Notes: generated from the letters alone by a model not told the origin. A stretch of 47,031 nt of DNA from Lachnospiraceae bacterium (GCA_017427415.1 JAFRSU010000051.1:1-47031); one strand, 5' to 3'; counted from the first letter of the stretch, positions 17,325 through 25,723 are shown. Numbers and translations are program-made.

Positions 17325-18001
17325 GTCTGAAACCTGTAAAGAAAAGTGATCAGAACAAAAGCTGGATGCAGCCGAGACGTGACCGTCGCAAGATGATCCA
17401 GCCGGAATATCATCTGATCGTCACAGAAGGAACTGAAACGGAACCGCCCTACTTTAATGCGATTGGTGATATCATCAACAATAGATTTCCGGACAAGATC
17501 AATGTCAAAGTGGAAGGCAAAGGCGATAACACTCTGAACCTATATTCCAAGGCGAAGGACATTGCCGCAAAATCTGCAAACGGATACCGCCATGTATGGG
17601 TAGTTTACGACACTGATGATTTTCCTGCCGCGCACATTGATGAGACGGCACGCCTCTGTGAAGCTGATTCGAACGACGAAACCACTTATCACGCCATCTG
17701 GTCAAACCAAAGCGTGGAGCTCTGGTTCCTGCTCCATTTCAGCTTCCTGCAGTCCGATCTTCACCGTAGCGAATACTGGCCAAAACTCACGGAAATCCTT
17801 AAATCTCTCGGAGAGGGAAAATACCGTAAGAATCGCGATGATATGTACCGAATCCTATATCCTCACATGAAGGATGCCATCGAAAATGCCAAAAAACTTG
17901 AAAAGATCAACGAAGGAAAAGCACCTTCCAAATCAGCACCAGGTACGATGATCCACACGCTTGTCGAAAAGCTGAAACCATACCTAACTGCTGAAAAATG
18001 A
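17321..18001 (+). CDS. RloB-family protein, AbiL-type defence component B
   Basis: A 226-residue RloB-domain protein. The Toprim-like acidic motifs are present: TEGTETE at 35-41 and VYDTDDF with Asp at 97, 99 and 100. SNQSVELWFLLHF (about 128-140) is a hallmark of the family. The basic N-terminus (RRDRRK) could bind nucleic acid. It is co-translated with the ATPase by an ATGA overlap. By analogy with AbiLii and the Toprim effector of related two-gene systems, it is the likely toxic effector, probably a nuclease. The family call is firm; the activity is inferred. Confidence 0.87.
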   Translation: MSLKPVKKSDQNKSWMQPRRDRRKMIQPEYHLIVTEGTETEPPYFNAIGDIINNRFPDKINVKVEGKGDNTLNLYSKAKDIAAKSANGYRHVWVVYDTDDFPAAHIDETARLCEADSNDETTYHAIWSNQSVELWFLLHFSFLQSDLHRSEYWPKLTEILKSLGEGKYRKNRDDMYRILYPHMKDAIENAKKLEKINEGKAPSKSAPGTMIHTLVEKLKPYLTAEK

Positions 18002-18002
18002 A

Positions 18003-18051
18003 AAAAAGCCAGCTCTTGATGGATTTACGCCATACAGGATACTGGCTTTTT
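18003..18051 (+). terminator. Terminator of the AbiL-like pair
   Basis: AAAAAGCCAG and CTGGCTTTTT arms end in a T-rich tail immediately after the RloB stop codon. The remaining gap to 18155 shows no gene. Confidence 0.75.
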
Positions 18052-18155
18052 CTTTGTTTATAACAGATCGGGGCAAACCTTCATATCCACATTTTCCCTG
18101 CCGGTTCTGCAACAGGTTTCCTACTCACGATAATTATTTATGTTAAGCCATCATA

Positions 18156-18287
18156 TTATTTCCAAGCCAGTTCTAATTTTCTTCCAGACTTTACGCAGTC
18201 AGCTAAATATAAGTCGATTAACACCTGATAGGGTATACTGTATATGTAGCTGTTTTTATTCTCATACACTATGTTTTCAACCCCATG
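18156..18287 (-). pseudogene. Displaced C-terminus of the 18.3-kb membrane protein
   Basis: The minus strand holds an open frame of about 43 codons (GVENIVYENKNSYIYS, then IPYQVLIDLYLADC, ending LELAWK) with no start of its own. It is out of frame with the gene ending at 18277. The junction carries CATGGGGTT twice, 16 bases apart. Removing one unit would fuse both frames into a protein of about 210 residues. Confidence 0.5.
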
Positions 18288-18786
18288 GTGTAATAACCCC
18301 ATGTTTTTCTTTCCATTCACTATAAAGCTTTTCAAATGGATTATCCATCACAGAAGATACAATTTCGTAGTAATACTCATCATAGCCATCGCATACATAT
18401 ACCCTTTTATCATGCCAATCATAGAATATGCTGACGTTCCCGACATTAGTCTTAAATGTCGTTACCCATCCGCCGCCACCATTCATTTTGCTGCTATCAA
18501 TGTATTCCCGAAATGACAGCTCAAGCCCTTGAAAATACTGCCACATTTCACCAATCATATTCTTATCGTCAATTTCAACCCATTCAGGTTGGGTAGGCAT
18601 CGTTTGAAGTGTCATAATACTAATATCTTCGTATCTTAACTCTATAAAATCATCAAATTCTGATACACTATGTACACTTTTAAATTTATTTCGAATAATA
18701 AGACTTCTGACAAATATAATGCCAACTATGACCATTGATAACACAAGCACTATAACCATGGCCATCAACAACCGTTTTCTCTTCAT
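18277..18786 (-). CDS. Small membrane-anchored protein, probably truncated by frameshift
   Basis: About 169 residues from the ATG at 18786. GGGAG lies 6 bases before it and abuts the other ATG at 18792. A basic N-terminus (MKRKRLL) is followed by one membrane segment (about 7-28) and an outer domain of about 140 residues. No family is recognised. It starts 24 bases after the ECF anti-sigma gene 3, so it is probably the third gene of that operon and may act in the same sensing module. The frame ends at ITPWG, just after a direct repeat that seems to have shifted it away from its natural C-terminus (18156-18287). Confidence 0.6.
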   Translation of the reverse strand: MKRKRLLMAMVIVLVLSMVIVGIIFVRSLIIRNKFKSVHSVSEFDDFIELRYEDISIMTLQTMPTQPEWVEIDDKNMIGEMWQYFQGLELSFREYIDSSKMNGGGGWVTTFKTNVGNVSIFYDWHDKRVYVCDGYDEYYYEIVSSVMDNPFEKLYSEWKEKHGVITPWG

Positions 18787-18809
18787 AAACATCTCCCATA
18801 ATTTTCATC

Positions 18810-20180
18810 CTATTCTCCATCTGTATAATTCATATTCAGAACCTTCCCTTCGGCAGCGTCAATATAGATATGTACCAGTGGATTAAACATCGAATCTTCT
18901 TCTCCTTCTTCAGTTTTAAGGATAAGTTCGACCATCCAAGCCACCGTATCCTCATCAGTTCTATACACCATTTTTTCAGCACACTGCACATTCATATCTT
19001 CAGAAGTGTCAAGGATTATATAATTCCAAGGTAATCCATCGTCGTTCCGGTCTTTTTCTTCAATCAGATAAGAATAAGCTATGTCCAATGCCTTATTTTC
19101 ATCTATTTTATCATAATCCTTACTTCTGTCAATTTTATTATGAGAGCCTTGAACAAATGTCAACTGTCCATCATAAGAGAAATTTATGTGTGCCCTGTTT
19201 GCCTGTATATCATCAATATAATCATATATCGTATATTGATAGTATTCCAGCGGACTGCCTGAAACTCCCTTTTCTACATCTATTTTCATGGTTTCAGTGT
19301 TATACTCAGGAAAGTATTCGTGTACAAATGCCAAGATATCTATTTCAGCTTCATCCACATTGCCTATATTCTTTGCATTTTCCGTGATTTCCCTCATCAT
19401 ATTATCATCTGCTACCAGAATAGTATCTCTCACTGATGAATAGTTTTTATAGTTAGCCTTAAAGAGGGCAACATCATAAACACCATATTTTTCCCTTGTA
19501 TCCAGTCCACTTTCTATTTGTTCCATAGTTATCGAAGCATCAAGAGGATATCTTCCGGTATAATCGCCTACCGTCCAGTACACACCATCCTTTTCATCAT
19601 ATCTTAGGAAATATACCCATTCACTGTCTTTAACCATAGGTGTCATATCACTAAAAGTTATAAGCCTCTTATTTTCTTCATCAATACAGTATCTCTGAGA
19701 TATACTGATCTGTTTACTACCGGCATCACCCTTAACAGTCTTGTATATTTCAAACATATTTGTAGAGACACCATCATATATTACTTCCTTATCGTAGAAT
19801 TCATTATACATCATAGAAGTTTTCTGGGTAGCATCATCAATAAACCTTCCGGTAACTATGAGATCTGAAGCATTATAAAGCTTGTCATAGTCATCATATA
19901 TAACTCGGTCTGCCATATTTCCTATCAGCTGATAACGGATACCATTTATCATATAGCCGCCTGCTAAAGAGCTGATACTGTTATTTTTTTGATCATCCTT
20001 CGACCTGCCTAGAATGATAATAATTCCAACGGTAAATATAAGAAGTAATCCTGCTGCTAAAGATCCATATTTGATCAATTTTCTATTCTTTACCTTTTTC
20101 TTAGTCTCAAATCTATCCACATTGTAAATAATGTCATCAGGAAGATTCCCTATAGCATCTATAAATAAATTCCTGTTCAT
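18810..20180 (-). CDS. Membrane anti-sigma-like protein of ECF operon 3
   Basis: A 456-residue protein. The N-terminal motif LFIDAIGNLPDDIIYNVDRF matches the docking segments of the other anti-sigma proteins. A basic stretch (KKKVKNRKLIK) precedes one membrane helix at about 38-57. The outer domain is about 390 residues and ends with a region (KALDIAYSYLIEEKDRNDDG, then WMVELILKTEEG, then VHIYIDAAEGKVL) that resembles PepSY-like folds; this is tentative. The start overlaps the sigma stop by 4 bases. Role inferred: it sequesters sigma factor 3 at the membrane. Confidence 0.75.
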   Translation of the reverse strand: MNRNLFIDAIGNLPDDIIYNVDRFETKKKVKNRKLIKYGSLAAGLLLIFTVGIIIILGRSKDDQKNNSISSLAGGYMINGIRYQLIGNMADRVIYDDYDKLYNASDLIVTGRFIDDATQKTSMMYNEFYDKEVIYDGVSTNMFEIYKTVKGDAGSKQISISQRYCIDEENKRLITFSDMTPMVKDSEWVYFLRYDEKDGVYWTVGDYTGRYPLDASITMEQIESGLDTREKYGVYDVALFKANYKNYSSVRDTILVADDNMMREITENAKNIGNVDEAEIDILAFVHEYFPEYNTETMKIDVEKGVSGSPLEYYQYTIYDYIDDIQANRAHINFSYDGQLTFVQGSHNKIDRSKDYDKIDENKALDIAYSYLIEEKDRNDDGLPWNYIILDTSEDMNVQCAEKMVYRTDEDTVAWMVELILKTEEGEEDSMFNPLVHIYIDAAEGKVLNMNYTDGE

Positions 20181-20737
20181 ACAACATATCCTTTCTTTGT
20201 CAGAAAAACTTTAAGTTTCTGTCTTAAACGGAACAATATGGTCTTCACCGCATTCTCAGACTTCCCGCTTTTCATAGAAATATCCTTTATCGAATCAAAA
20301 TGATAATATCTGCTGACAAACATAAAGCATTCCGTCTCTGATAAAGCCCTGACAAAAGATATTATTTCTCTCTCAAGTTCTTTTGCCTCCAGCTCATCTC
20401 CCGGCGAGTTTTTATCAGCCATGCAGTCCGAAAGCTCCTCATACGACAGATCAAATTCTGAGCCACCCCTCTTTATACGGTTCTTCATCCTATGGATACT
20501 GATAGATATTCTTCTTGTAATCTTACCCAAATACACCGATAAAATATCCGGTCTGTTATCCGGCATAGAGTTCCAGGCTGCAAGATATGTATCATTAACA
20601 GACTGTTCACTTTCCTGATAATCACCAAGAATGTTAACAGCAATCTTCATAAGATATTTTTCATATTTCTCTTGAGTAAGCTTTATCGCATTCTCATCAC
20701 GCTTCCAATATAGATCAACAATATCCTTATCTTCCAT
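20177..20737 (-). CDS. ECF-type RNA polymerase sigma factor 3
   Basis: A 186-residue ECF sigma factor. Region 2: YQESEQSVNDTYLAAWNS and YLGKITRRISISIHRMKNR. Region 4: IKDISMKSGKSENAVKTILFRLRQKLKV. An RGGSE linker lies between them. AGAGGAG precedes the ATG. Region 2.4 (RRISISIHRMK) differs from the RNLxxNRY of factors 1 and 2, so its -10 preference may differ. It is coupled to the anti-sigma gene. Confidence 0.92.
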   Translation of the reverse strand: MEDKDIVDLYWKRDENAIKLTQEKYEKYLMKIAVNILGDYQESEQSVNDTYLAAWNSMPDNRPDILSVYLGKITRRISISIHRMKNRIKRGGSEFDLSYEELSDCMADKNSPGDELEAKELEREIISFVRALSETECFMFVSRYYHFDSIKDISMKSGKSENAVKTILFRLRQKLKVFLTKKGYVV

Positions 20738-20767
20738 AGGTCTCCTCTTAGCCCTCCTACAAATATA

Positions 20768-20793
20768 GTCGCCAAATAATCAGGCAGGTTACA
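20768..20793 (-). promoter_or_regulatory. Probable ECF-dependent promoter, operon 3
   Basis: On the minus strand, TGTAACCT is followed after 14 bases by CGACTATA, 56 bases before the sigma start. AAC near -35 and CG near -10 are typical of ECF promoters, and the same layout recurs before operon 4. This suggests autoregulation. Confidence 0.55.
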
Positions 20794-20858
20794 TGAAAGT
20801 AAAAAATTTTTTTTTTCAATAAAATTCGTCAAAACAGTGTTCAAAACAAAGAAATTAA

Positions 20859-20886
20859 AATCGGCAGTCTGTAAAGGCCGCCGATT
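20859..20886 (-). terminator. Terminator of the ABC transporter operon
   Basis: Arms AATCGGC and GCCGATT enclose AGTCTGTAAAGGCC. On the minus strand a T-rich tail follows. The loop core TCTGTAAAGG is the same as in the hairpin at 5035-5072. Confidence 0.7.
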
Positions 20887-20929
20887 GCTTAATCATTTTT
20901 ACAACCAGATAGTCATACCTCTGATTGAT

Positions 20930-21868
20930 CTACTTAATATTTTTCTTTCTGAATATTAATACCCCTAAGCAAGAGAAAACAACCATAATCCCAACATTAT
21001 AGGCTGTTTCCCTCTTCATTGTGCTCACTTTTTCCTCAATGTACTTATTCTGTGTCCTGGCCACATCTTCCGGAAGCTCAACATCTGCTATCTGTGATGT
21101 GCTGATATATTGATTAAACTCAACCAATCCATCATATGCACTTGCTTCATATACAAATGTCATGATCACACGAGTAACTCCACCTATATATCCGCTATTG
21201 GGTATCCTGTTAACTTCTACCACATCATCGGGCTTTTTCATTGAATCAGGATCAGCCTGCATCGTCACGGTATGTCCGTCTTCATAAACATATTCTGTAT
21301 AGAACTCCGGTCTCGTAAGTCTTGAATAAAGCTCATCACTCAGTACAAGCATTACAACAATGATCATCATTCCTACAATAGCAGCCACAATACGGTTTTC
21401 CAGAATAAAACACAGAAAAACCATAATAACCGCTACCGATAAGATACAGCATAACAGCAATGCTGATGCACCGAACAGGAAATCCAGCCTGCTAAGGTAT
21501 TCCCAACGTATAACTAAAAATGGGCCATAAAAAAGCAGATACAGAACAGCGGAGAATAAAACCGCCAGTAGCAGTTCTGAAATAAATACCCCAGATTTTG
21601 TATAACCGGCAATCAGCTTATTCCTTATAGCCCCGGAACTGAATTCACTGCCCAGGTTAAGGACAGTTACTATGACCGCTAAAAACAATATAAAAGTATC
21701 AAATGACAGATCAGACTTAAAATACTTAACTAATTGACCATCATACCATTCCTGTCTCATCGAGCCTACAACCGTAATTATCCCCAAGGTCAACGAAACC
21801 AGAAAAGCCAATAAAGTAACCGGACGTCTGATATAACGGACAAAATTGGCATGCAAAAGATTACGCAT
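20930..21868 (-). CDS. ABC-2-type transporter permease (second copy)
   Basis: About 312 residues from the ATG at 21868, chosen because GGAGG lies 8 bases before it. The frame runs on to 21952, but those codons look like a leftover of an ATPase tail. Six membrane segments are expected, with a large loop between the fourth and fifth. It is a paralogue of the preceding gene (MRNLLHANFVRYI versus MRNLMHANFIRYI; both end IFRKKNI). Together with the ATPase it should form an exporter of the BcrAB/LanFEG kind, which protects against antimicrobial peptides; the substrate is unknown. Confidence 0.85.
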   Translation of the reverse strand: MRNLLHANFVRYIRRPVTLLAFLVSLTLGIITVVGSMRQEWYDGQLVKYFKSDLSFDTFILFLAVIVTVLNLGSEFSSGAIRNKLIAGYTKSGVFISELLLAVLFSAVLYLLFYGPFLVIRWEYLSRLDFLFGASALLLCCILSVAVIMVFLCFILENRIVAAIVGMMIIVVMLVLSDELYSRLTRPEFYTEYVYEDGHTVTMQADPDSMKKPDDVVEVNRIPNSGYIGGVTRVIMTFVYEASAYDGLVEFNQYISTSQIADVELPEDVARTQNKYIEEKVSTMKRETAYNVGIMVVFSCLGVLIFRKKNIK

Positions 21869-21953
21869 TTTCATCACCTCCGTTGCGAAAGGAAAGTTCT
21901 TCGGGCTTTCATCCTTGATGTAAACATCACGAAGCCCTTCATAAAAATCCATT

Positions 21954-22934
21954 CTACCTGATATTTTTCTTCCTGAATATCAGTACCCCAACAGATGCGA
22001 ACGCTACAATTAAAAGAACATTGTAAACCATCTCAAGCCCAATCTTATCAACGGTTTCTTCATTAAGTTTTTCATATTCTAATGCGATATCTTTGGCAAT
22101 ATCATCAGGCAACCCGCTTTCTCCATATTTTAGCATATTCTGTCTATTAAAGAATTCTATGCTGTCCTTTATCCTTTGAAAGCAGTTAATCTCCAATGCA
22201 AAGGATAAAACCTTTCTAAATATTCCATCAACATATTTAGGATTGGGTATATCACGGATTTCCTTAACCCCCACATCATCTGTTCCGGCATTATCTGAAA
22301 ATGTACGGAAAACACCATTTCCGGTCACAAGCATGCTACTTCCGTCTTCATATATAGTCTCCTGATTATACTGGGGTTCTTTAAGTCTTTTGGCAACCGC
22401 ATCAGCACTCATAAGCATGATCACTACCACCATAATCCCTATGACAACTGCTATTATCCGGTTCTCAGTAAGAAAACAAAGAAAAACCGCAAATACCGTC
22501 AATGACAGGATGCTGAGCAAAAGAAGTGCGGTTATTTCAAGTATATAATCCAAATCCCCTAAATACTTCCAGCCTTTTACTAAAAAAGGAAGATAATACA
22601 ATATAAATAATATTACCGAAAAGATAAGTGACAGAATAAGCTCTGAAAAGAATATTTCCATCTTTGTATAGCCTGAAACAAGCTTGTTCCTTATTGTCCC
22701 TGCTGCAAACTCACTTCCTATATTCACAACAGACACAATAACTGCTAAAAAGAACACGAAGAGCAGGTACTGTAATTCAGGCATAAAGTGGGCATTCTTT
22801 ATCCCTTTAACATATGTTTCTTTTACCGAATCATAACCCGTTACAAAGCCAAGTGTCAGTGAAATAGCAAAAGCGATAAGCGTTGACAGTCTACTGATAT
22901 ACCTGATGAAATTTGCATGCATCAGATTACGCAT
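21954..22934 (-). CDS. ABC-2-type transporter permease (first copy)
   Basis: About 326 residues from the ATG at 22934. AGGAGG lies 8 bases upstream, inside the end of the ATPase gene, which it overlaps by 8 bases. Six membrane segments are visible. SEFAAGTIRNKLVSGYTK (about 80-97) is the coupling-helix region typical of lantibiotic-immunity and BcrB-like permeases. It is a tandem duplicate of the following permease, so the transporter is probably a heterodimer. Confidence 0.86.
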   Translation of the reverse strand: MRNLMHANFIRYISRLSTLIAFAISLTLGFVTGYDSVKETYVKGIKNAHFMPELQYLLFVFFLAVIVSVVNIGSEFAAGTIRNKLVSGYTKMEIFFSELILSLIFSVILFILYYLPFLVKGWKYLGDLDYILEITALLLLSILSLTVFAVFLCFLTENRIIAVVIGIMVVVIMLMSADAVAKRLKEPQYNQETIYEDGSSMLVTGNGVFRTFSDNAGTDDVGVKEIRDIPNPKYVDGIFRKVLSFALEINCFQRIKDSIEFFNRQNMLKYGESGLPDDIAKDIALEYEKLNEETVDKIGLEMVYNVLLIVAFASVGVLIFRKKNIR

Positions 22935-23841
22935 CCTGCTCACCTCCTGTCAGGCTTATGAAAAAGCTTTCCAGGCTCTCGTCCTTATTCTCCAATGAGA
23001 GCAGCTCGCAGTTTACCTTTACAAGGTCTAATGTCAGCTCAGTCAGATTCGGTTCAGCATAAACATCGCAAAGAGACTCGCTGATCACTTTATATTCCAG
23101 TTTCTTCTCATCAAGAACTTTTGCCAGTGCTTTAACATCAGTTACTTTCAGCCTTACACATTTACGGCTGGAAGCCTCCAGCTCATCAGCACTCATCTCA
23201 CAGACAATTTTCCCTTTGTCTATAAAGCCAAAGTGCGTGGCAAGTCGTGCCAATTCATCCAGAATATGTGACGAAATGAGCACCGTGATCTGTTTTTCAC
23301 GGTTAAGCCTAAGGATAAGCTCCCTTATCTCAATGATTCCCTGCGGGTCAAGTCCGTTTATCGGTTCATCCAGGACAAGAAAATCCGGATTCCCGCACAG
23401 TGCCACGCCTATACCCAGCCTCTGTCTCATGCCAAGAGAAAAATTCTTTGCTTTCTTCTTGCCGGTACTTTCAAGCCCGATCAGATTCAGGATCTCGTCT
23501 ATCCCATCAAAATCCGGCATACCTAAAATTCTATACTGGTGTTTCAGATTCTCCTTTGCTGAAAGGTCAGGATATATTGAAGGAGTTTCTATGACCGCCC
23601 CCATATGCCTGCGCGCTTCGGAGATTTTCTTGCTGTTGTTTTTTACTCCATATAATTCATATTCACCGCCGCTAGGATCCTGCAGACCACAGATCACTCT
23701 AAAAAGTGTAGTCTTTCCTGCTCCGTTTTTCCCGACAAAACCATAAATAGCTCCCTTGGGAACATTTATATCTACTCCTGATAAAGCTGTGAACCCCCGG
23801 TATTTCTTTTGAAGATTTTTTGACTTTAGTGCATACTCCAT
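22927..23841 (-). CDS. ABC transporter ATP-binding protein, antimicrobial-peptide/bacitracin-resistance type
   Basis: A 304-residue protein. Walker A GKNGAGKT is at 37-44, signature SLGMRQ at 135-140, and Walker B FLVLDEP at 154-160, followed by LISSHIL. About 75 C-terminal residues beyond the nucleotide-binding fold match the BcrA/LanF subfamily. The start has GGAGG and sits just behind a promoter with phased repeats. It is the first gene of an ATPase-permease-permease operon next to a two-component system on the same strand, the usual arrangement for inducible export of cell-wall-active peptides. Confidence 0.92.
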   Translation of the reverse strand: MEYALKSKNLQKKYRGFTALSGVDINVPKGAIYGFVGKNGAGKTTLFRVICGLQDPSGGEYELYGVKNNSKKISEARRHMGAVIETPSIYPDLSAKENLKHQYRILGMPDFDGIDEILNLIGLESTGKKKAKNFSLGMRQRLGIGVALCGNPDFLVLDEPINGLDPQGIIEIRELILRLNREKQITVLISSHILDELARLATHFGFIDKGKIVCEMSADELEASSRKCVRLKVTDVKALAKVLDEKKLEYKVISESLCDVYAEPNLTELTLDLVKVNCELLSLENKDESLESFFISLTGGEQDA

Positions 23842-23894
23842 CTCTATACCTCCGACCTTGCTCCCTTTATTTCAAAGCTCCACATTACAAATTA

Positions 23895-23951
23895 AGTATA
23901 TCACAGGATAGTCAAGAAACCGTTAAAGAAAAGGTCAAGATTTTGTCAAGA
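23895..23951 (-). promoter_or_regulatory. ABC operon promoter with phased response-regulator repeats
   Basis: TATACT lies on the minus strand at 23900-23895, with no good -35. Upstream, GTCAAGA (plus-strand reading) occurs at 23911, 23934 and 23945, and the related GTTAAAGA at 23922, giving steps of 11, 12 and 11 bases. Repeats about one helical turn apart covering the -35 are typical of OmpR/PhoB-class activators. The neighbouring regulator at 24.9-25.6 kb is the natural candidate. Confidence 0.6.
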
Positions 23952-23954
23952 TTT

Positions 23955-24833
23955 TCAAGGGAAATCTATTCTGATATTCAACATACCATTAACATACTCT
24001 GAAGAAATGACCCCGCCCTGCCTTTCTACCAGGAGCTTTACTATAGAAAGACCTAAGCCGGTCGAGTTCCTTGCAGCTTCAACAGTATAGAATCTGTCAA
24101 ACAGCTGTTCAACGTCAATGCCTTTTAAACCCTCTGCTGAATTTGAAAATGTTATTGTCCCTTCATCGTCCAGAACTATTTTAAGATCCCCGTCACTGTA
24201 TTTTACAGCATTATTCAGCAGATTACTGAAGATTCTGGACATATAGTTTCTGTTAAGCATTCTTACAATCTTTTTCTCAGTGATCTCAGCTTTCAGTTCT
24301 ATATTTTTTTCGGTCAGGACTCCATAATACCCCATTATGCTGTCTTCAAGTACTCTATTTATATCTACTTCCTCTTTCACTACTTCCGTGCCTATATTTG
24401 AAAAATCCAGGGAGTAATCAAACAGTTCCTCTGTCAGCTGCTTCATGCTTTCCGCTCTTTCCGAAATAATCGGAAGATATCTCTCCATTTTTTCTTTATC
24501 ATCTGATTTCCGGATCATATCCAGATAGCCTATGATAGCCGTTAACGGAGTCCTCAAGTCATGAGATATATTGGTTATGGCATTGGAAAGCTCTACATTT
24601 CCGTGAATATACCTGTTTTTCTCTCTTCTTAATGTTTTTAATTCCGTATTAATTTTTACAGCAAGTTTTCTCATCCTGCCATCCCGCGTATTCAGCGTGA
24701 TAACGTTATTTGTATCCTCATTTACAATTCTATGAAATCCCTGTTCGATTTTTAATGCGGCACTTCTAAGATCATAAACCTTTATAACAAGAAATATATT
24801 AAATACTGCCAGCAGAATCACAATATAAATCAT
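23955..24833 (-). CDS. Sensor histidine kinase (short, single membrane segment)
   Basis: A 292-residue protein. One N-terminal membrane helix (about 2-19) has almost no outer domain, so sensing probably depends on a partner such as the ABC transporter. The H-box NISHDLRTPLTAIIGYL has His91; the N-box SRIFSNLLNNAVKYSDG and the G-box STGLGLSIVKLL are intact. It is encoded after the response regulator across a 103-base spacer rich in inverted repeats. The ribosome site is weak (AAGG), so the spacer may tune its translation. Confidence 0.9.
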   Translation of the reverse strand: MIYIVILLAVFNIFLVIKVYDLRSAALKIEQGFHRIVNEDTNNVITLNTRDGRMRKLAVKINTELKTLRREKNRYIHGNVELSNAITNISHDLRTPLTAIIGYLDMIRKSDDKEKMERYLPIISERAESMKQLTEELFDYSLDFSNIGTEVVKEEVDINRVLEDSIMGYYGVLTEKNIELKAEITEKKIVRMLNRNYMSRIFSNLLNNAVKYSDGDLKIVLDDEGTITFSNSAEGLKGIDVEQLFDRFYTVEAARNSTGLGLSIVKLLVERQGGVISSEYVNGMLNIRIDFP

Positions 24834-24845
24834 ATTATGTACCTT

Positions 24846-24920
24846 GCCGCAGGCATGGTACCCATCGGTGACGTGCCTGCGGCGGCACCGATGAAAGATT
24901 GAAAGGAACTTTCAATCTTT
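24846..24920 (-). promoter_or_regulatory. Structured spacer between response regulator and kinase
   Basis: Three perfect inverted repeats: GCCGCAGGCA/TGCCTGCGGC (24846-24855, 24874-24883), CATCGGTG/CACCGATG (24863-24870, 24886-24893), and AAAGATTGAAAG/CTTTCAATCTTT (24894-24905, 24909-24920). The first two interleave, so they are either alternative stems or a pseudoknot. The third is a 12-base-pair stem with a 3-base loop just after the regulator stop. Confidence 0.6.
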
Positions 24921-24936
24921 CTCTCACTCTTATCTG

Positions 24937-25602
24937 TCAGAACTGGTTTTTAAACTTAAATCCTATACCATATATTGCCTCGATATAATCTTTCCCACCC
25001 ACAGCCTGGAGCTTATGACGTATGTTACTGATATGCTGCTTCAGAGACCTGTCTGTGCAGTCAGGAGTATCCATGCTTATGTTGTCAAGTATCGCAGTAC
25101 GCCCGACCGGAGTATGCGGATTCTGCATCAGAAGTTTCAGAATAGCTGCTTCTGTCCGGGTAAGCCTTATCTCTGTCCCTTCTATTTCAGCGGTCAGCCT
25201 GTCCGTATAAAGTGTGACTTCATTTACCCTTATAACAGATCTATCTTTAGTACCCTGAGTCCTTAGCCTGACCTTTATACGTGCCAGCAGTTCGTCCATG
25301 TCAAAGGGCTTTGTTACATAATCTTCTGCACCGTTCAGGAGCAGATTAACCTTATCATTCGTATCTGCTTTGGCACTGATAACTATGACTGGGATATTCT
25401 TAATCCGGGTTATCAGCTCTTCTCCCGTAATCCCGGGAAGCATCAGGTCGAGCAGTATAAGGTCCGGATTTTGGTTTTTTAGCATCAGCTCTGCTTCTGT
25501 CCCGGAATATGCACTGTATACCTCATAACCTTCCCCTGACAGAGTCTCTTTCAGCATGTTGTTTATATAAACATCATCGTCAATGATCATAATCTCCGAC
25601 AT
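24937..25602 (-). CDS. OmpR/PhoB-family response regulator 1
   Basis: About 221 residues from the ATG at 25602, served by GAGGAG; an in-frame GTG at 25614 abuts that site. The receiver domain has the acidic pair DDD near residue 8, phosphorylation Asp52 in LILLDLMLPG and Lys in TKPFD. The C-terminal winged helix shows RLTRTEAAILKLLMQ and RSLKQHISNIRHKLQ, ending YGIGFKF. Partner of the downstream kinase; probably activates the ABC exporter through the phased repeats at 23911-23951. Confidence 0.93.
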   Translation of the reverse strand: MSEIMIIDDDVYINNMLKETLSGEGYEVYSAYSGTEAELMLKNQNPDLILLDLMLPGITGEELITRIKNIPVIVISAKADTNDKVNLLLNGAEDYVTKPFDMDELLARIKVRLRTQGTKDRSVIRVNEVTLYTDRLTAEIEGTEIRLTRTEAAILKLLMQNPHTPVGRTAILDNISMDTPDCTDRSLKQHISNIRHKLQAVGGKDYIEAIYGIGFKFKNQF

Positions 25603-25723
25603 ATTACTTTTCACTCCTCAAGAAATATTAACTTATTTTCGGCATTTTTAAATATGCCGAATTACAGTTAAAATATTGCATCATGATCAACTCTTTGTCA
25701 ATCAAAATCTGAGATACGTTAAA

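Noticed and set aside
16119..18001. PARIS (AriA/AriB) assignment for the ATPase pair
   Set aside because: The second protein carries RloB-type motifs rather than those of DUF4435, so an AbiL-like type fits better.
23216..23746. Long plus-strand frame opposite the ABC ATPase
   Set aside because: The opposite strand encodes an ATPase with all motifs; this frame has no ribosome site and an odd composition.
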